The notes under the pieces: generated by a model
Database searches by the model: none
What the model was told of the DNA's origin: nothing
Seen by the model: only the letters and a program-made list of their open reading frames with translations
Position numbers and translations under genes: made by a program
In this document: positions 17,914 to 30,843 of the stretch, piece by piece
Position numbering within the stretch: position 1 is the first letter of the stretch
How the letters are laid out: every line of letters starts with the position of its first letter
DNA from: Sinanaerobacter chloroacetimidivorans
GTDB lineage: Bacteria > Bacillota > Clostridia > Peptostreptococcales > Anaerovoracaceae
Direction of reading: 5' to 3'
DNA length: 52,816 nucleotides
Assembly: GCF_018128545.1 (NCBI RefSeq)
Contig: NZ_JAGSND010000002.1
Span: forward strand, 414,139-466,954

Positions 17914-19245
17914 AACAAGCAATTTCGATGACGCCGGAAAAATTTCTCAGAGCTAGGCACGAGATGCGAAACGCATCGGAACGTACTCTGTGCTACGTGA
18001 GAAGCGGATTCGCATCTCAGTAACACCGCTCTGGGGGATTTTAACAAGTCATTATGCCTTGATTGCAGTTACAACGCCAGCTCCTACAGTTCTTCCGCCT
18101 TCTCTGATAGCGAATCTCAGTCCTTCTTCGATAGCGATCGGTGTGATCAGTTCGATATCCATCTGGATGTCGTCTCCTGGCATACACATTTCTACGCCTT
18201 CTGGTAAGGTTAAGGATCCGGTTACGTCTGTTGTTCTGAAGTAGAACTGTGGTCTGTATCCATTAAAGAATGGTGTATGTCTTCCGCCTTCTTCCTTCTT
18301 CAGTACGTATACCTGAGATAAGAACTTTGTATGAGGCTTGATGCTTCCTGGCTTTGCAAGTACCTGACCTCTTTCGATATCAGTTCTCTGTACGCCTCTC
18401 AGCAATGCTCCGATGTTGTCTCCGGCCTGTGCCTGATCCAACAGCTTTCTGAACATTTCTACGCCTGTTACTACTACTTTTCTTGGAGCTTCGGATAATC
18501 CTACGATTTCTACTTCGTCGGATACCTTCAGGATTCCTCTTTCTACTCTTCCTGTTGCTACTGTTCCTCTTCCTGTGATGGAGAATACATCTTCTACTGG
18601 CATCAGGAACGCTTTGTCTGTTGCTCTTTCTGGCTCAGGAATGTAAGTGTCTACTGCTTCAAACAGTTCTACGATCTTGTCTCCCCATGGTCCTTCCGGA
18701 TTGTTTAATGCTTCCAGCGCGGATCCTCTGATGATTGGTGTATCATCTCCTGGGAATTCATACATATCTAATAATTCTCTAACTTCCATTTCTACTAAAT
18801 CAAGAAGTTCATCGTCATCAACCATATCGCATTTGTTTAAGAATACGATGATATATGGTACGCCTACCTGTCTGGAAAGCAGAATGTGCTCTCTTGTCTG
18901 TGGCATTGGTCCGTCTGTTGCTGCTACTACCAGGATCGCTCCGTCCATCTGTGCTGCTCCTGTGATCATGTTCTTTACATAGTCAGCATGTCCCGGGCAG
19001 TCTACGTGTGCGTAGTGTCTGTTTGGTGTTTCATACTCTACGTGCGCAGTTGCGATGGTGATTCCTCTTTCTCTTTCTTCCGGTGCTTTGTCGATCTGAT
19101 CGAATGCTACCATCTGGCCCAGTCCGTATCTCTGGAACAGAGTCTTTGTAATAGCTGCTGTCAAGGTTGTCTTACCATGGTCTACATGGCCGATTGTCCC
19201 GATGTTTACATGGGGCTTATTTCTTTCAAATTTAGCTTTTGCCAT
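17914..19245 (-). repeat. Duplicated tuf block, copy 1
   Basis: 1332 bases that match 35547-36878 at every base I compared. The block starts exactly at the A of the tuf ATG (upstream bases differ at once) and continues 138 bases beyond the stop codon. The 3' flank has hairpins such as GATGCG-TTT-CGCATC and GAGAAGCG-GATT-CGCATCTC. Two perfect copies in one operon neighbourhood suggest ongoing gene conversion. Confidence 0.9.
18052..19245 (-). CDS. tuf: Elongation factor Tu, copy 1
   Basis: GTPase that delivers aminoacyl-tRNA to the ribosome. 397 residues. GTP-binding motifs: GHVDHGKT (19-26), DCPGH (about 81-85) and NKCD (about 136-139). Domain 2 begins near [20 protein letters not shown]; domain 3 ends [15 protein letters not shown]. 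The protein is identical to copy 2 at 35685-36878. It follows fusA by 24 bases with AGGAGG before the start, so it belongs to the str operon. Confidence 0.98.
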   Translation of the reverse strand: MAKAKFERNKPHVNIGTIGHVDHGKTTLTAAITKTLFQRYGLGQMVAFDQIDKAPEERERGITIATAHVEYETPNRHYAHVDCPGHADYVKNMITGAAQMDGAILVVAATDGPMPQTREHILLSRQVGVPYIIVFLNKCDMVDDDELLDLVEMEVRELLDMYEFPGDDTPIIRGSALEALNNPEGPWGDKIVELFEAVDTYIPEPERATDKAFLMPVEDVFSITGRGTVATGRVERGILKVSDEVEIVGLSEAPRKVVVTGVEMFRKLLDQAQAGDNIGALLRGVQRTDIERGQVLAKPGSIKPHTKFLSQVYVLKKEEGGRHTPFFNGYRPQFYFRTTDVTGSLTLPEGVEMCMPGDDIQMDIELITPIAIEEGLRFAIREGGRTVGAGVVTAIKA

Positions 19246-19269
19246 TTTAGAAATCCTCCTAAAAAATTT

Positions 19270-21333
19270 TTATTTATTAATCTTCTCTAATAAGCTGTCC
19301 GGCAGCTTTTCAAAGTGGTCAAACTGCATAACATATACGCCTCGACCCTGAGTTTTCGATCTGAGGTCTGTTGCATATCCGAACATTTCGGAAAGAGGTA
19401 CAAAGCCTCTGACCGCAACAGCCCCTGAATGCATATCGGACCCTTCGATTCGGCCTCTTCTTGAGCTGATATCTCCGATGACATCGCCCATATATTCTTC
19501 AGGAACCGTAACCTCAATCTTGAAGATCGGTTCAAGCAATACAGGCTTTGCCTTTTTCGCTGCTTCTCTGAAAGCCATGGATGCGGCAATTTTGAAGGCC
19601 ATTTCCGAGGAGTCTACTTCATGATAGGAACCATCATAAAGCTCAACACCTACGTCTACTACCTGATAGCCAGCCAAAGGTCCATTCTGCATCGCCTCAC
19701 GAATACCTTCATCAATTTTGCCGATGTATTCCTTCGGAATCGCACCACCAACAATTGCATTCTTGAATTCGTAACCAGCTCCCGGTTCTCTTGGAGCTAT
19801 TCTGATCTTAACGTGTCCGTACTGACCACGACCACCAGACTGCTTCGCATACTTGTGATCCACATCCGCGTTTGAGGAAATAGTTTCTTTGTAAGAAACC
19901 TGTGGTTTTCCGACATTCGCTTCTACTTTAAACTCACGGAGAAGTCGGTCTACGATAATTTCCAAATGAAGCTCTCCCATACCTGCAATAATCGTCTGGC
20001 CTGTTTCTTCATTGGTATAAGTTTTGAAGGTTGGATCTTCTTCTGCAAGTTTTGCCAATGCAATACCCATTTTATCCTGCCCGGCCTTCGTTTTGGGCTC
20101 GATGGCGATTTCAATAACAGGATCCGGGAACTCCATGGATTCCAAAATAATTGCATGTTTTTCATCACATAAAGTATCTCCGGTAGTGGTATCTTTTAGC
20201 CCTACCGCTGCTGCAATGTCTCCGGAATAAACCTCTTCAATTTCCTCTCTTCTGTTGGCATGCATCTGAAGAATTCTTCCGATTCTTTCTTTTTTGTCCT
20301 TCGTTGAGTTATATACATAGGAACCGGATTTTAATGTTCCCGAATAGACTCTGAAGAATGCCAGCTTTCCAACAAAGGGGTCCGCCATGATCTTAAATGC
20401 CAATGCGGAGAAGGGTCCTTTATCGTCAGCTGCTCGTTCCCCTTCCTGATCGGTATCTGGAAGTATCCCCTTAATCGGAGGGATATCCACCGGGGAAGGC
20501 ATATAGGCAACGACTGCGTCAAGCAGCATCTGCACGCCTTTGTTTCTGTAAGAAGATCCGCAAATAACCGGAATCATTTTGCCTGCGATCGTCATCTTTC
20601 TGATTGCGGCTTTGATTTCCTCTTTTGACAGTTCTTCTCCATCTAAATATTTCATGAGCAGTTCTTCGTCTGACTCAGCAACTGCTTCTACGAGATTATG
20701 TCTCCACTCGTCTGCTGCTTCCTTTAGCTCTGCAGGAATATCAACTACATCAAATTCCTTACCCAAATCGTCCTTGTAGATTTCGGCTCTCATTTCAACC
20801 AAATCCACAATTCCGATGAAGCTGTCCTCAGAACCAATTGGCAGCTGAATTGGTACAGCATTTGCCTTTAATCGGTCCTTCACCATTCCTACAACACGGA
20901 AGAAGTCGGCTCCCATAATATCCATTTTATTGACGAATATCATTCTCGGAACGCCATACTTTTCTGCCTGTCTCCAAACGGTTTCAGACTGGGGTTCTAC
21001 TCCGCCTTTTGCGCAAAGTACTGTAACTGCTCCATCAAGAACCCTCAGTGACCTTTCTACCTCTACGGTAAAGTCAACGTGGCCTGGTGTATCGATAATG
21101 TTTATTCTAGTATCTTTCCATTGTGCAGTAGTAGCAGCAGAGGTTATAGTGATACCTCTCTCCTGCTCCTGTTCCATCCAGTCCATAGTGGCTGCCCCTT
21201 CATGAACTTCGCCAAGCTTATGGGTTTTTCCTGTGTAGAACAATATTCTCTCTGTAGTAGTGGTCTTCCCGGCATCTATATGTGCCATGATACCAATATT
21301 TCTTGTTTTCTCAAGCGGGAATTGTCTAGGCAT
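19270..21333 (-). CDS. fusA: Elongation factor G
   Basis: Translocase GTPase of the ribosome. 687 residues, close to the bacterial norm. G-motifs: [15 protein letters not shown] (about 17-31), DTPGHVDF (about 81) and NKMD (about 135). Domain IV with its tip region [20 protein letters not shown] (about 488-507) and the domain V end are present. It begins with [20 protein letters not shown] after AAGGAGG. It is canonical EF-G rather than a TetO/TetM-type protection protein. Confidence 0.98.
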   Translation of the reverse strand: MPRQFPLEKTRNIGIMAHIDAGKTTTTERILFYTGKTHKLGEVHEGAATMDWMEQEQERGITITSAATTAQWKDTRINIIDTPGHVDFTVEVERSLRVLDGAVTVLCAKGGVEPQSETVWRQAEKYGVPRMIFVNKMDIMGADFFRVVGMVKDRLKANAVPIQLPIGSEDSFIGIVDLVEMRAEIYKDDLGKEFDVVDIPAELKEAADEWRHNLVEAVAESDEELLMKYLDGEELSKEEIKAAIRKMTIAGKMIPVICGSSYRNKGVQMLLDAVVAYMPSPVDIPPIKGILPDTDQEGERAADDKGPFSALAFKIMADPFVGKLAFFRVYSGTLKSGSYVYNSTKDKKERIGRILQMHANRREEIEEVYSGDIAAAVGLKDTTTGDTLCDEKHAIILESMEFPDPVIEIAIEPKTKAGQDKMGIALAKLAEEDPTFKTYTNEETGQTIIAGMGELHLEIIVDRLLREFKVEANVGKPQVSYKETISSNADVDHKYAKQSGGRGQYGHVKIRIAPREPGAGYEFKNAIVGGAIPKEYIGKIDEGIREAMQNGPLAGYQVVDVGVELYDGSYHEVDSSEMAFKIAASMAFREAAKKAKPVLLEPIFKIEVTVPEEYMGDVIGDISSRRGRIEGSDMHSGAVAVRGFVPLSEMFGYATDLRSKTQGRGVYVMQFDHFEKLPDSLLEKINK

Positions 21334-21373
21334 ACCAGAATCCTCCTTTCTGCTTCTTTCATATGAATTCTAA

Positions 21374-22115
<742 letters not shown>

Positions 22116-22532
22116 TTATTTTGCTTTTGGTCTCTTTGCTCCATACTTAGAACGAGCCTGATTTCTCTTAGCTACGCCTGCTGTATCAAGAGTTCCTCTG
22201 ATGATGTGGTATCTTACACCAGGAAGGTCTTTTACTCTTCCGCCTCTGATCAGAACTACGCTATGCTCCTGAAGGTTGTGACCAATACCAGGAATGTAGG
22301 CAGTTACTTCGATACCGTTGGACAGACGTACTCTCGCTACTTTTCTAAGAGCTGAGTTTGGTTTCTTAGGAGTCACAGTTTTTACGGAAGTACATACCCC
22401 TCTCTTCTGTGGTGCTTCTGTTTCGGTAGGAACTCTCTTCAGGGAGTTTAATCCTTTCAACAGCGCCGGAGATGTGGACTTTTTCACCGCACTTGTTCTT
22501 CCTTCTCGAACCAACTGATTAATTGTAGGCAT
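22116..22532 (-). CDS. rpsL: 30S ribosomal protein S12
   Basis: Decoding-centre protein. The start [20 protein letters not shown] after GGAGAAAAG gives 138 residues; an upstream in-frame extension lacks a binding site. The streptomycin-related loops are of wild-type form: [20 protein letters not shown] and [20 protein letters not shown] keep both key lysines. First gene of the str operon, behind its own promoter. Confidence 0.97.
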   Translation of the reverse strand: MPTINQLVREGRTSAVKKSTSPALLKGLNSLKRVPTETEAPQKRGVCTSVKTVTPKKPNSALRKVARVRLSNGIEVTAYIPGIGHNLQEHSVVLIRGGRVKDLPGVRYHIIRGTLDTAGVAKRNQARSKYGAKRPKAK

Positions 22533-22611
22533 TCTTTTTTCTCCTTTCCTTGTCTTGTGCAAGGGCACAAATAAGTGATATCTCAAGCCATGTGGCTCAA
22601 AACCAACGATT

Positions 22612-22641
22612 AGTATATCACAAATCAAACACCAGTGTCAA
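22612..22641 (-). promoter_or_regulatory. Promoter of the str operon (rpsL)
   Basis: Minus strand: perfect -35 TTGACA (22636-22641), spacer 18, -10 TATACT (22612-22617). It starts only about 12 bases after the rpoC stop codon and no terminator lies between, so the str operon can also receive read-through from rpoBC. Confidence 0.85.
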
Positions 22642-22653
22642 TTTGTTTCTACG

Positions 22654-25600
22654 TTATTCAACTTCAACGATTTCAGACAGTTCTGCGATTTCAGACATAT
22701 CGGCAATATCTTCAAAGTCCATGTTTTCGGATAGACGATCATTGCCGTAATCATCATAATCTTCTTCTTCCATTGGCGGTTTGAAGGATTCCATGAGCTC
22801 CGTATTGACACCGTAATCAACGTCAATATTTTTGTATCTCTTCATTCCTGTACCTGCAGGAATCAGCTTTCCGATAATTACATTTTCTTTTAATCCCAGC
22901 AGATTATCTGTCTTTCCTTTAATTGCAGCATCGGTAAGGACTCTTGTAGTTTCCTGGAAGGATGCTGCCGACAGGAAGGAGTTGGTTGCCAAAGATGCCT
23001 TTGTAATACCAAGAAGGATTCGTTTGCCCTTGGCCGTCTCTCCGCCTGCTTCATCAGCTGCCTTGTTGGCATCTTCCAATTCAAACTTGCTGTAAAGTCC
23101 GCCCGGCAGCAGGGAGGTATCCCCTGCATCTTCAATCTTGTACTTGGAAAGCATCTGGCTGACGATGACTTCTACATGCTTGTCATTGATGTCTACACCC
23201 TGTTGCTTATATACTCTTTGTACTTCCTTGAGCAGATACTGGTATACGCCTTCTACGCCGTTGAGACGAAGAATATCGTGAGGGTTCAAAGGCCCTCTGG
23301 TGATCTGATCTCCGGCAAGGACATAGTCCCCTTCTTTTACATTCAGTCTTGCTCCGTAAGGAATGATATAGATTCTTTCTTCTTCGCCGCGAACCTTCAC
23401 TTCCGTCTTGTTGTCCTTTCTGCTCTCGATGGAGACTACCGTTCCGTCGGCTTCGCAGATTTCAGCAAGTCCTTTCGGTTTTCTGGCTTCGAATAATTCC
23501 TCTACTCTGGGCAAACCGTGGGTGATATCGCTTCCTGCTACGCCTCCTGTATGGAAGGTTCGCATGGTGAGCTGTGTACCCGGTTCTCCGATGGATTGCG
23601 CCGCAGTAATACCAACAGCTTCTCCGATATTAACCGGCTCTCCTGTCGCCAGGTTTCTGCCATAGCATTTTGCACAGATACCATAGACGCTGTGGCAGGT
23701 CATGACGGATCGGATCGCTACGGATTCAATACCGCTGGCTTCTACTTCGTCAGCTGCAGCTTCCAGAATTTCTTCGCCCTGTTCCACAATCAGTTTACCT
23801 GTCTGCGGATTTACGATATCTGTCAGCGCTATTCTTCCGACAATTCGAAGCTTCAATGGTTCGATCACTTCCTTGCCGTCGGTAAAGGCCTTGACTTCGA
23901 TACCTTCGTCAGTACCGCAGTCGATTTCTCTTACAATTACGTTATGGCTGACGTCAACCAGTCTTCTTGTGAGGTAACCGGAGTCCGCTGTTCGGAGCGC
24001 CGTATCGGCAAGACCTTTTCTCGCTCCGTTAGTGGAAATAAAGTATTCCAATACGGACAATCCCTCACGGAAATTGGATTTGATAGGGATTTCAATGGTC
24101 TGCCCGGAAGCGTTGGCCATAAGACCACGCATTCCGCCGATCTGTTTGATCTGGCTCTTGCTACCTCTGGCTCCCGAGTGAGCCATGATATATAAGTTGT
24201 TTAATGTTCCCAGTGATTTCATCAATGCATCCGCGATATCATCGGTGGCATCATTCCAGGTATCAATAACTCTTTCATATCGTTCGGAATCGGACATCAG
24301 ACCTCTTCTGTAGGCCGATTCGTATTTTTCTACTTTCTTCTCAGCTTCTGCCAGAATACCGGCTTTTGCATCCGGAATCTCCATGTCGGATACACTGATG
24401 GTGATCGCGCCTATGGTAGAGTAATGGAAGCCTGTATCCTTGATATAGTCCAGCATGATGGCAGTAGTCGTATTCCCATGCTTACGATAGCATTTGTCGA
24501 TGATCTGGCCCAGCTTCTTCTTATCACAGAGGAAGTCGATTTCCAGGGAATATTTATCCGCTTCACGGTCAACATAGCCAAGATTCTGAGGAATTCCTTC
24601 GTTGAAGATAAATCTTCCAACCGTGGACTCGATCAGTTTTCCTCTTTCGTCACCTTCAATAAATCTTCTAACCTTAACTCTTGCATGAAGACCAACAATG
24701 CCGTTTCTGTACGCCATCAGCATTTCGTCAAAATCGGTAAAGATTTTGCCGTCGCCCTTCTCGGCAAGAGTATTTCTTTCTTCCACGCCGGGATGGGTCA
24801 GGTAATAGCTTCCCAGGATCATATCCTGAGTAGGCGTAGTGATAGGAGATCCGTCTTTCGGCGCCAAAATATTGTTGACGGAAAGCATCAGGAATCTGGC
24901 TTCAGCTTGCGCTTCCACGGAAAGGGGTACGTGTACCGCCATCTGGTCGCCGTCAAAGTCAGCATTATAAGCGGTACAAACCAGTGGATGAAGCTTGATA
25001 GCCTTACCCTCTACCAGCACCGGTTCAAAGGCCTGGATACCCAGTCTATGAAGCGTCGGGGCACGGTTTAGCAGTACAGGATGCTCTTTTATAACCTCAT
25101 CCAGTACATCCCATACTTCCGTTCTGACTTTTTCCACCATTCTCTTAGCACTCTTGATGTTATGGGAATGGCCGTTCTGCACCAGCTTCTTCATAATGAA
25201 AGGCTTGAACAGCTCCAGCGCCATTTTCTTCGGCAGTCCGCACTGATAGAACTTCAGCTCCGGTCCTACTACGATTACGGAACGTCCGGAATAGTCAACA
25301 CGCTTTCCGAGCAGGTTCTGTCTGAATCTTCCCTGTTTTCCCTTCAGCATGTCGGAAAGGGATTTCAGCGGTCTGCTTCCAGGGCCCGTTACCGGTCTTC
25401 CTCTTCTTCCGTTATCGATAAGGGCATCTACCGCTTCCTGCAGCATTCTCTTTTCATTTCGAACGATAATATCAGGAGCGCCGAGATCCAGCAATCTCTT
25501 CAATCTATTATTTCTATTAATAACTCTTCTATACAGATCGTTCAGGTCGGAAGTTGCAAATCTGCCGCCGTCCAGCTGAACCATCGGTCTTAAATCAGGC

Positions 25601-26304
25601 GGAATGACCGGAATGACCTCGAGGATCATCCATTCCGGCTTGTTTTCAGACAGACGGAGCGCTTCGATGACTTCCAGTCTTCTTACGATTCTGATCTTCT
25701 TTTGTCCGGAGCTTTCCCGGAGCTTCTTTCTCATATCCTCGGACAAAGCAACAAGATCGATGTGTGTCAAAAGCTCTCGAATGGCTTCCGCACCCATGGC
25801 TGCCTTAAATCCGGTTCCAAATTTATCTTTGGCTTCTCTGTATTGTTGTTCCGTCAGGATTTCCTTATAGCCCAGGCCGGTATTGCCAGGCTCTGTTACA
25901 ATGTAAGCGGCAAAATACAGAACCTTTTCCAGATTTCTTGGGGAGATGTCAAGAACAAGACCCATTCTGCTCGGTATTCCTTTGAAATACCATATGTGGG
26001 AAACCGGCGCTGCCAGTTCAATGTGTCCCATTCTTTCTCTTCTTACCTTGGCCTTGGTAACCTCAACGCCGCAGCGGTCACAGACAATTCCTTTATACCG
26101 AATTCTTTTATATTTTCCGCAATGGCACTCCCAATCCTTTGTGGGACCAAATATCTTTTCACAGAAAAGGCCCTCTTTCTCAGGTTTTAGAGTTCTGTAG
26201 TTGATGGTTTCCGGTTTTTTAACTTCTCCTTTTGACCAGCTTCTTATCTTTTCTGTAGATGCAAGACTAATTTGCAGTGCTTCAAAATTATTTAATTCAT
26301 ACAA
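22654..26304 (-). CDS. rpoC: RNA polymerase beta' subunit
   Basis: Catalytic subunit of RNA polymerase, 1216 residues. N-terminal zinc site [20 protein letters not shown] (about 60-79), the active-site loop NADFDGDQM (about 447-455) with three Mg-binding aspartates, and the second zinc cluster [15 protein letters not shown] (about 875). The C-terminus ends in an acidic stretch of about 40 residues ([20 protein letters not shown] and on). It starts 18 bases after rpoB with GGGGGAG before the ATG. Confidence 0.98.
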   Translation of the reverse strand: MYELNNFEALQISLASTEKIRSWSKGEVKKPETINYRTLKPEKEGLFCEKIFGPTKDWECHCGKYKRIRYKGIVCDRCGVEVTKAKVRRERMGHIELAAPVSHIWYFKGIPSRMGLVLDISPRNLEKVLYFAAYIVTEPGNTGLGYKEILTEQQYREAKDKFGTGFKAAMGAEAIRELLTHIDLVALSEDMRKKLRESSGQKKIRIVRRLEVIEALRLSENKPEWMILEVIPVIPPDLRPMVQLDGGRFATSDLNDLYRRVINRNNRLKRLLDLGAPDIIVRNEKRMLQEAVDALIDNGRRGRPVTGPGSRPLKSLSDMLKGKQGRFRQNLLGKRVDYSGRSVIVVGPELKFYQCGLPKKMALELFKPFIMKKLVQNGHSHNIKSAKRMVEKVRTEVWDVLDEVIKEHPVLLNRAPTLHRLGIQAFEPVLVEGKAIKLHPLVCTAYNADFDGDQMAVHVPLSVEAQAEARFLMLSVNNILAPKDGSPITTPTQDMILGSYYLTHPGVEERNTLAEKGDGKIFTDFDEMLMAYRNGIVGLHARVKVRRFIEGDERGKLIESTVGRFIFNEGIPQNLGYVDREADKYSLEIDFLCDKKKLGQIIDKCYRKHGNTTTAIMLDYIKDTGFHYSTIGAITISVSDMEIPDAKAGILAEAEKKVEKYESAYRRGLMSDSERYERVIDTWNDATDDIADALMKSLGTLNNLYIMAHSGARGSKSQIKQIGGMRGLMANASGQTIEIPIKSNFREGLSVLEYFISTNGARKGLADTALRTADSGYLTRRLVDVSHNVIVREIDCGTDEGIEVKAFTDGKEVIEPLKLRIVGRIALTDIVNPQTGKLIVEQGEEILEAAADEVEASGIESVAIRSVMTCHSVYGICAKCYGRNLATGEPVNIGEAVGITAAQSIGEPGTQLTMRTFHTGGVAGSDITHGLPRVEELFEARKPKGLAEICEADGTVVSIESRKDNKTEVKVRGEEERIYIIPYGARLNVKEGDYVLAGDQITRGPLNPHDILRLNGVEGVYQYLLKEVQRVYKQQGVDINDKHVEVIVSQMLSKYKIEDAGDTSLLPGGLYSKFELEDANKAADEAGGETAKGKRILLGITKASLATNSFLSAASFQETTRVLTDAAIKGKTDNLLGLKENVIIGKLIPAGTGMKRYKNIDVDYGVNTELMESFKPPMEEEDYDDYGNDRLSENMDFEDIADMSEIAELSEIVEVE

Positions 26305-26322
26305 GGAGCTTCTCCCCCTTTC

Positions 26323-29300
26323 CTATAATTCATCTTCGAAATCTTCGTCAATCAGGTCCAAATCCAACTCTTCCTCTTCAAGGTCATCCTCCATTACATC
26401 TTCGGAGAAACCACCCTCTTCTTCAAAAATTTCTTCCTCGTCGGCGATAGATTCAATGTCAATAATACTTTCTAGTCCTGAGATACCATCCAATTCCGCC
26501 GATTCTTTGATTTCAATTTCTTCATGATCATCTGTTAATACTTTAACGTCCAGGCCAAGGCTCTGCATTTCTTTGATCAGTACCTTGAAGGACTCAGGAA
26601 TACCCGGTTCCGGAATATTTTCACCCTTCACGATGGATTCGTAGGTCTTTACACGGCCCACGACGTCATCGGATTTCACGGTGAGGATTTCCTGAAGGGT
26701 ATAGGCAGCACCGTATGCTTCCAGTGCCCATACTTCCATCTCTCCGAAACGCTGTCCGCCGAACTGGGCTTTACCTCCCAGAGGCTGCTGTGTAACCAGA
26801 GAGTATGGTCCTGTGCTTCTGGCATGGATCTTATCGTCAACCAGATGATGCAGTTTCAGCATATACATATATCCGACGGTAACAGGATTATCAAATGGTT
26901 CTCCCGTTCTTCCGTCTCTCAATACCAGCTTTCCGCTCTTCGGGAAGCCTGCTTCTCCCAGCAGGTCAATAATGTTCTGTTCGCTGGCGCCGTCAAATAC
27001 CGGCGTCGCAATGTACCAGTCTTTATATTTAGCCGCCAGTCCCAAGTGTGTTTCAAGCACCTGTCCCACGTTCATACGAGAAGGTACGCCCAGTGGGTTT
27101 AACATGACCTGAAGAGGTACTCCGTTTTCCATGAACGGCATATCTTCTTCCGGAAGAATTCTTGAAATTACACCCTTGTTACCGTGACGTCCGGCCATTT
27201 TATCACCGACGCTGATTTTTCTCTTTGTGGCGATATAACATCTCACCAGTTTATTGACTCCCGGCGGAAGTTCATCACCATTTTCTCTGGAGAATACTTT
27301 TACGTCTACAACGATACCGGCTTCTCCGTGAGGAACCCTAAGGGAAGTGTCTCTGACTTCTCTGGCCTTTTCACCAAAGATGGCTCGAAGCAGTCGTTCC
27401 TCTGCGGTAAGTTCCGTTTCACCCTTCGGTGTAACTTTACCTACCAGTATATCGGAGGAGCTTACTTCTGCACCGATTCTAATAATACCTTCCTCATCCA
27501 GGTCTCTCAGCGCATCTTCACCGACGTTCGGAATATCTCTTGTGATTTCTTCCGGTCCGAGTTTTGTATCTCTGGCTTCTGCTTCATACTCCTCAATGTG
27601 TAGAGAAGTCAACGCATCTTCCATGATTAGACGCTCATTCAATATAATAGCATCCTCGTAGTTATAACCTTCCCAGGTCATAAATCCGATGAGCAGATTT
27701 TTTCCAAGTGCGACTTCGCCCATGTCGGTAGAAGGTCCGTCCGCAATAACCTCGCCTTTTTCAACATGCTCGTTCTTGCTCACGATAGGCCTCTGGTTGA
27801 TACAGGTACCCTGGTTGGAACGCTTGAACTTCAGCATCTTATATTCGTCAACGCCTTTGCCGTCCGCTCTTCTGATTCGGATTTTATTCGCGTCAACGTA
27901 CTCTACAGTACCTTCATTCTTGGCCAGAAGTACGACGCCGGAATCTCGTGCAGCCGTATACTCCATACCGGTTCCTACGATAGGCGCATCCGTAATCAAT
28001 AGAGGAACTGCCTGACGCTGCATGTTGGAACCCATCAGGGCTCTGTTCGCATCGTCATTTTCCAGGAACGGAATCATAGCAGTTGCTACAGATACTACCT
28101 GTTTCGGAGATACGTCCATATAATCAATTAAATCTTTTGGCACCAGGTCAATGTCACCGCCGGCTCCTCTTGAGGCAACTCTATGGTTGATAAATCTGCC
28201 TTCAGAATCCAGTGGTTCGTTTGCCTGAGCAATAATCAGCATTTCTTCTTCATCCGCGGTGAGATAATCGATGGTCTCTGTTACCACACCTCTTGTTTTA
28301 TCCACTCTTCTGTATGGGGTCTCAATGAAACCGTATTCATTGATTTTTCCATAGGTTGTAAGAGAACCGATCAGCCCGATGTTCGGACCTTCAGGGGTCT
28401 CAATAGGACACATTCTTCCGTAATGAGAGTGATGGACATCACGGACTTCAAATCCGGCTCTTTCTCTGGACAGTCCTCCAGGGCCCAATGCGGACAGTCT
28501 TCTCTTATGAGTCAGCTCTGCCAGCGGGTTGGTCTGGTCCATAAACTGTGACAGCTGAGAACTTCCAAAAAACTCTTTGATAGCAGCAGTCACAGGTCTG
28601 ATGTTCATCAGGGCCTGTGGCGTTGTAACCTCGATATCCTGAATAGTCATTCTTTCTTTTACGACTCTTTCCATACGAGCAAGCCCGATTCTGAATTGAT
28701 TCTGAAGGAGCTCTCCTACGGTTCTCAGTCTTCTGTTGCCCAGATGATCTATATCATCAACATTTCCAATGCCATGGTTCAGATTGAAAATATAGCTCAC
28801 GGATGCAATGATATCATCAATGATAATATGTTTTGGGGAAAGATTCGCTTTGTTTTGAAGCAATGCCTCTTTTATCGCGTTGTCTCCGTCATGATTATCC
28901 AGAATTTCCTTTACTACTGGGTAGTATACTTTTTCCGGAAGTTTGAGTCCTTCCAAGCTGAAAGAAATATAATCCGCTAAATTAACGAAATTGTTTCCGA
29001 TTACTTTAACGACATGTCCCTCTTCCGTCCTGCTATATACATAAACAAACTTTACACCGGCATTTTCTATCTGGAAACCGGCTTCTCTTGAAATCTTGGC
29101 ATCTCTTTCTACTAAAATTTCGCCGGTATTAGGATCTATGATATCTTCTGCGGCAATACATCCAATAATCCTATTGGACAGCCCCAGCTTCTTATTATAT
29201 TTATATCTTCCTACTTTTGCTAAGTCATATCTCTTCGGATCAAAAAATAGGGAATCCAGAAGAGATTTTGCACTCTCCACTGTCGGAGGTTCACCAGGTC

Positions 29301-30018
29301 TTAATTTTTTATAAATTTCCTTCAGGCCGTCTTCATAATTTTTGGTCGGATCTTTTTCCAAAGTCCTTCTCAGTCTTTCATCTTCGCCAAAGATGTCCAG
29401 GATTTCCTGGTCAGACCCAAAGCCTAGGGCTCGAAGTAAAGTGGTTACCGGCTGTTTTCTGGTACGATCCACACGGACAGATATGATTTCATTGGAATCT
29501 GTCTCATACTCCAGCCAAGCACCTCTGTTTGGAATTATCGTCGTAGAGAATAATTTATTGTTTGATTTATCAACTGTTACATTATAGTACGGTCCCGGAG
29601 ACCTGACCAATTGAGTTACCACTACTCTTTCGGCCCCATTATAAATAAAAGTTCCCTTTTCCGTCATCAATGGGAAATCCCCCATGAAAACTTCCTGTTC
29701 TTTGACCTCGCCGGTTTCTTTATTTACTAATCTTACTTTAACCTTAAGTGGAGCTGCATATGTTACGTCGCGTTCCTTACATTCTTCCTGGTCATATTTG
29801 GGGGTATCATTCAGAGAATAATCGATAAACTCGAGGACTAAATTCCCTGCATAATCCTTTATCGGGGATATATCTTCAAAGACCTCCCGAAGTCCTTCCT
29901 CGATGAACCAGTCATATGATTCAGTCTGGATTTGAATAAGATTTGGCATTGCCGCTACCTCATTTATTTTCGAGTAGCTCATTCGTGTCTTTTTACCTAT
30001 TTTAACGGGATCTGGCAT
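26323..30018 (-). CDS. rpoB: RNA polymerase beta subunit
   Basis: Second large subunit of RNA polymerase. The start [20 protein letters not shown] was chosen because AAGGAGTGATGAAT places this ATG best, giving 1231 residues; ATGs a few codons upstream are alternatives. The rifampicin region [20 protein letters not shown] continuing to [20 protein letters not shown] is wild-type at the usual resistance positions. The last 60 or so residues are strongly acidic ([20 protein letters not shown] and on). It has its own promoter. Confidence 0.98.
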   Translation of the reverse strand: MPDPVKIGKKTRMSYSKINEVAAMPNLIQIQTESYDWFIEEGLREVFEDISPIKDYAGNLVLEFIDYSLNDTPKYDQEECKERDVTYAAPLKVKVRLVNKETGEVKEQEVFMGDFPLMTEKGTFIYNGAERVVVTQLVRSPGPYYNVTVDKSNNKLFSTTIIPNRGAWLEYETDSNEIISVRVDRTRKQPVTTLLRALGFGSDQEILDIFGEDERLRRTLEKDPTKNYEDGLKEIYKKLRPGEPPTVESAKSLLDSLFFDPKRYDLAKVGRYKYNKKLGLSNRIIGCIAAEDIIDPNTGEILVERDAKISREAGFQIENAGVKFVYVYSRTEEGHVVKVIGNNFVNLADYISFSLEGLKLPEKVYYPVVKEILDNHDGDNAIKEALLQNKANLSPKHIIIDDIIASVSYIFNLNHGIGNVDDIDHLGNRRLRTVGELLQNQFRIGLARMERVVKERMTIQDIEVTTPQALMNIRPVTAAIKEFFGSSQLSQFMDQTNPLAELTHKRRLSALGPGGLSRERAGFEVRDVHHSHYGRMCPIETPEGPNIGLIGSLTTYGKINEYGFIETPYRRVDKTRGVVTETIDYLTADEEEMLIIAQANEPLDSEGRFINHRVASRGAGGDIDLVPKDLIDYMDVSPKQVVSVATAMIPFLENDDANRALMGSNMQRQAVPLLITDAPIVGTGMEYTAARDSGVVLLAKNEGTVEYVDANKIRIRRADGKGVDEYKMLKFKRSNQGTCINQRPIVSKNEHVEKGEVIADGPSTDMGEVALGKNLLIGFMTWEGYNYEDAIILNERLIMEDALTSLHIEEYEAEARDTKLGPEEITRDIPNVGEDALRDLDEEGIIRIGAEVSSSDILVGKVTPKGETELTAEERLLRAIFGEKAREVRDTSLRVPHGEAGIVVDVKVFSRENGDELPPGVNKLVRCYIATKRKISVGDKMAGRHGNKGVISRILPEEDMPFMENGVPLQVMLNPLGVPSRMNVGQVLETHLGLAAKYKDWYIATPVFDGASEQNIIDLLGEAGFPKSGKLVLRDGRTGEPFDNPVTVGYMYMLKLHHLVDDKIHARSTGPYSLVTQQPLGGKAQFGGQRFGEMEVWALEAYGAAYTLQEILTVKSDDVVGRVKTYESIVKGENIPEPGIPESFKVLIKEMQSLGLDVKVLTDDHEEIEIKESAELDGISGLESIIDIESIADEEEIFEEEGGFSEDVMEDDLEEEELDLDLIDEDFEDEL

Positions 30019-30068
30019 ATTCATCACTCCTTGCATAGAAAACAAAATACTTTGCGTGGCAATGTACT

Positions 30069-30097
30069 ATAATATCACAGTAATATCAAGTAGTCAA
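30069..30097 (-). promoter_or_regulatory. Internal promoter of rpoBC
   Basis: Minus strand: -35 TTGACT (30092-30097), 17-base spacer, -10 TATTAT (30069-30074). It lies between the rplL terminator and rpoB, so rpoBC can be expressed separately from rplJL. Confidence 0.8.
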
Positions 30098-30114
30098 GGA
30101 AATTTTTTGAAAAA

Positions 30115-30153
30115 TTCAAAAAAGGCGCTCATTGATTAGAGTCGCCTTTTTTT
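30115..30153 (-). terminator. rplL-rpoB terminator/attenuator
   Basis: Stem GGCGACTC/GAGCGCC (30124-30146) flanked by A-run and TTTTTT on both strands. On the minus strand it follows rplL. It probably lowers read-through from the ribosomal genes into rpoBC. Confidence 0.8.
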
Positions 30154-30225
30154 AATGTTGTTATACAGATTTTCTGTAAAAAATTTACGCCTTAAGACAA
30201 ATTAGGCTTTGATACTATAATTTTC

Positions 30226-30591
30226 TTATTTTAATTCAACTGTAGCGCCAACTTCTGCAAGCTTCGCTTTGATTTCTTCAGCTTCAGCTTTGGAAACGCC
30301 TTCTTTAATGTTCTGAGGAGCTCCGTCAACAAGATCCTTAGCTTCCTTCAGGCCAAGACCTGTAAGTTCTCTTACAACCTTGATAACTTTGATCTTTTCA
30401 GCACCAGCGCTGGCAAGTACTACTGTGAATTCTGTCTGCTCTTCAACAGCTTCTGCTGCTACAGCTACTCCAGCTGCTGCTACAGGTGCAGCTGCGGATA
30501 CTCCGAATTCTTCTTCGCAAGCTTTTACAAGCTCATTTAATTCTAAAACGGTCATCGCTTTGATCGCTTCGATAATTTGATCTTTATTCAT
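30226..30591 (-). CDS. rplL: 50S ribosomal protein L7/L12
   Basis: Stalk protein that recruits translation GTPases. The start [20 protein letters not shown] follows AAAGGAGAAATTAAA, giving 121 residues. The N-terminal dimerisation helix pair is followed by the alanine-rich hinge [20 protein letters not shown] and the C-terminal domain with [20 protein letters not shown]. It follows rplJ after a gap of about 250 bases filled by a tandem R1 element. Confidence 0.97.
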   Translation of the reverse strand: MNKDQIIEAIKAMTVLELNELVKACEEEFGVSAAAPVAAAGVAVAAEAVEEQTEFTVVLASAGAEKIKVIKVVRELTGLGLKEAKDLVDGAPQNIKEGVSKAEAEEIKAKLAEVGATVELK

Positions 30592-30640
30592 TTTAATTTC
30601 TCCTTTATAAATTTTAAAATAATTCTTATATAACTTTTGT

Positions 30641-30843
30641 GATTTCTGACGGGGCACTTTCCATTAGCCTCGGACAAGTGCTTCGCCGTAAAATTCTACG
30701 CTCTAAAGAGCGTGAATTTCTGACGGGGCACTTTCATTAGCCTCGGACAAGTGCTTCGCCGTAAAATTCTACGCTCTAAAGAGCGTGAATTTCTGACGGG
30801 GCACTTTCCAGGCATTTAGCAAGCTAAATGCGGACAAGTGCGC
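30641..30843 (-). repeat. R1 nested-hairpin element, tandem block after rplJ
   Basis: Tandem units start at 30643, 30717 and 30790 (spacing 74 and 73). Each unit holds a GCACTTTCC ... GGACAAGTGC stem and a CGCCGTAAAATTC ... GAATTTCTGACGG stem closed by GTGC/GCAC, with a CGCTCT-AA-AGAGCG tip. The last unit, nearest rplJ, has a different tip, GCATTTAGC-AA-GCTAAATGC. On the minus strand the block begins GCGCACTTGTCCGC directly after the rplJ stop codon TAG. Confidence 0.85.

Noticed and set aside
18886..19290. Plus-strand Cys-rich frame opposite tuf copy 1 (also present opposite copy 2)
   Set aside because: Repeats in both tuf copies only because the genes are identical; antisense of a highly conserved gene.
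22533..22628. N-terminal extension of S12
   Set aside because: The added 32 residues lie in the str promoter region and lack a binding site; the standard start has GGAGAAAAG.
23518..24195. Long plus-strand frame of 225 codons opposite rpoC
   Set aside because: It is a shadow of rpoC; its composition follows the antisense of conserved RpoC segments and it has no ribosome binding site.
24424..25071. Second long plus-strand frame (215 codons) opposite rpoC
   Set aside because: Shadow of rpoC for the same reasons.
26323..30018. Possible rifampicin resistance changes in RpoB
   Set aside because: The Asp, His and Ser at the usual positions ([13 protein letters not shown]) are wild type.
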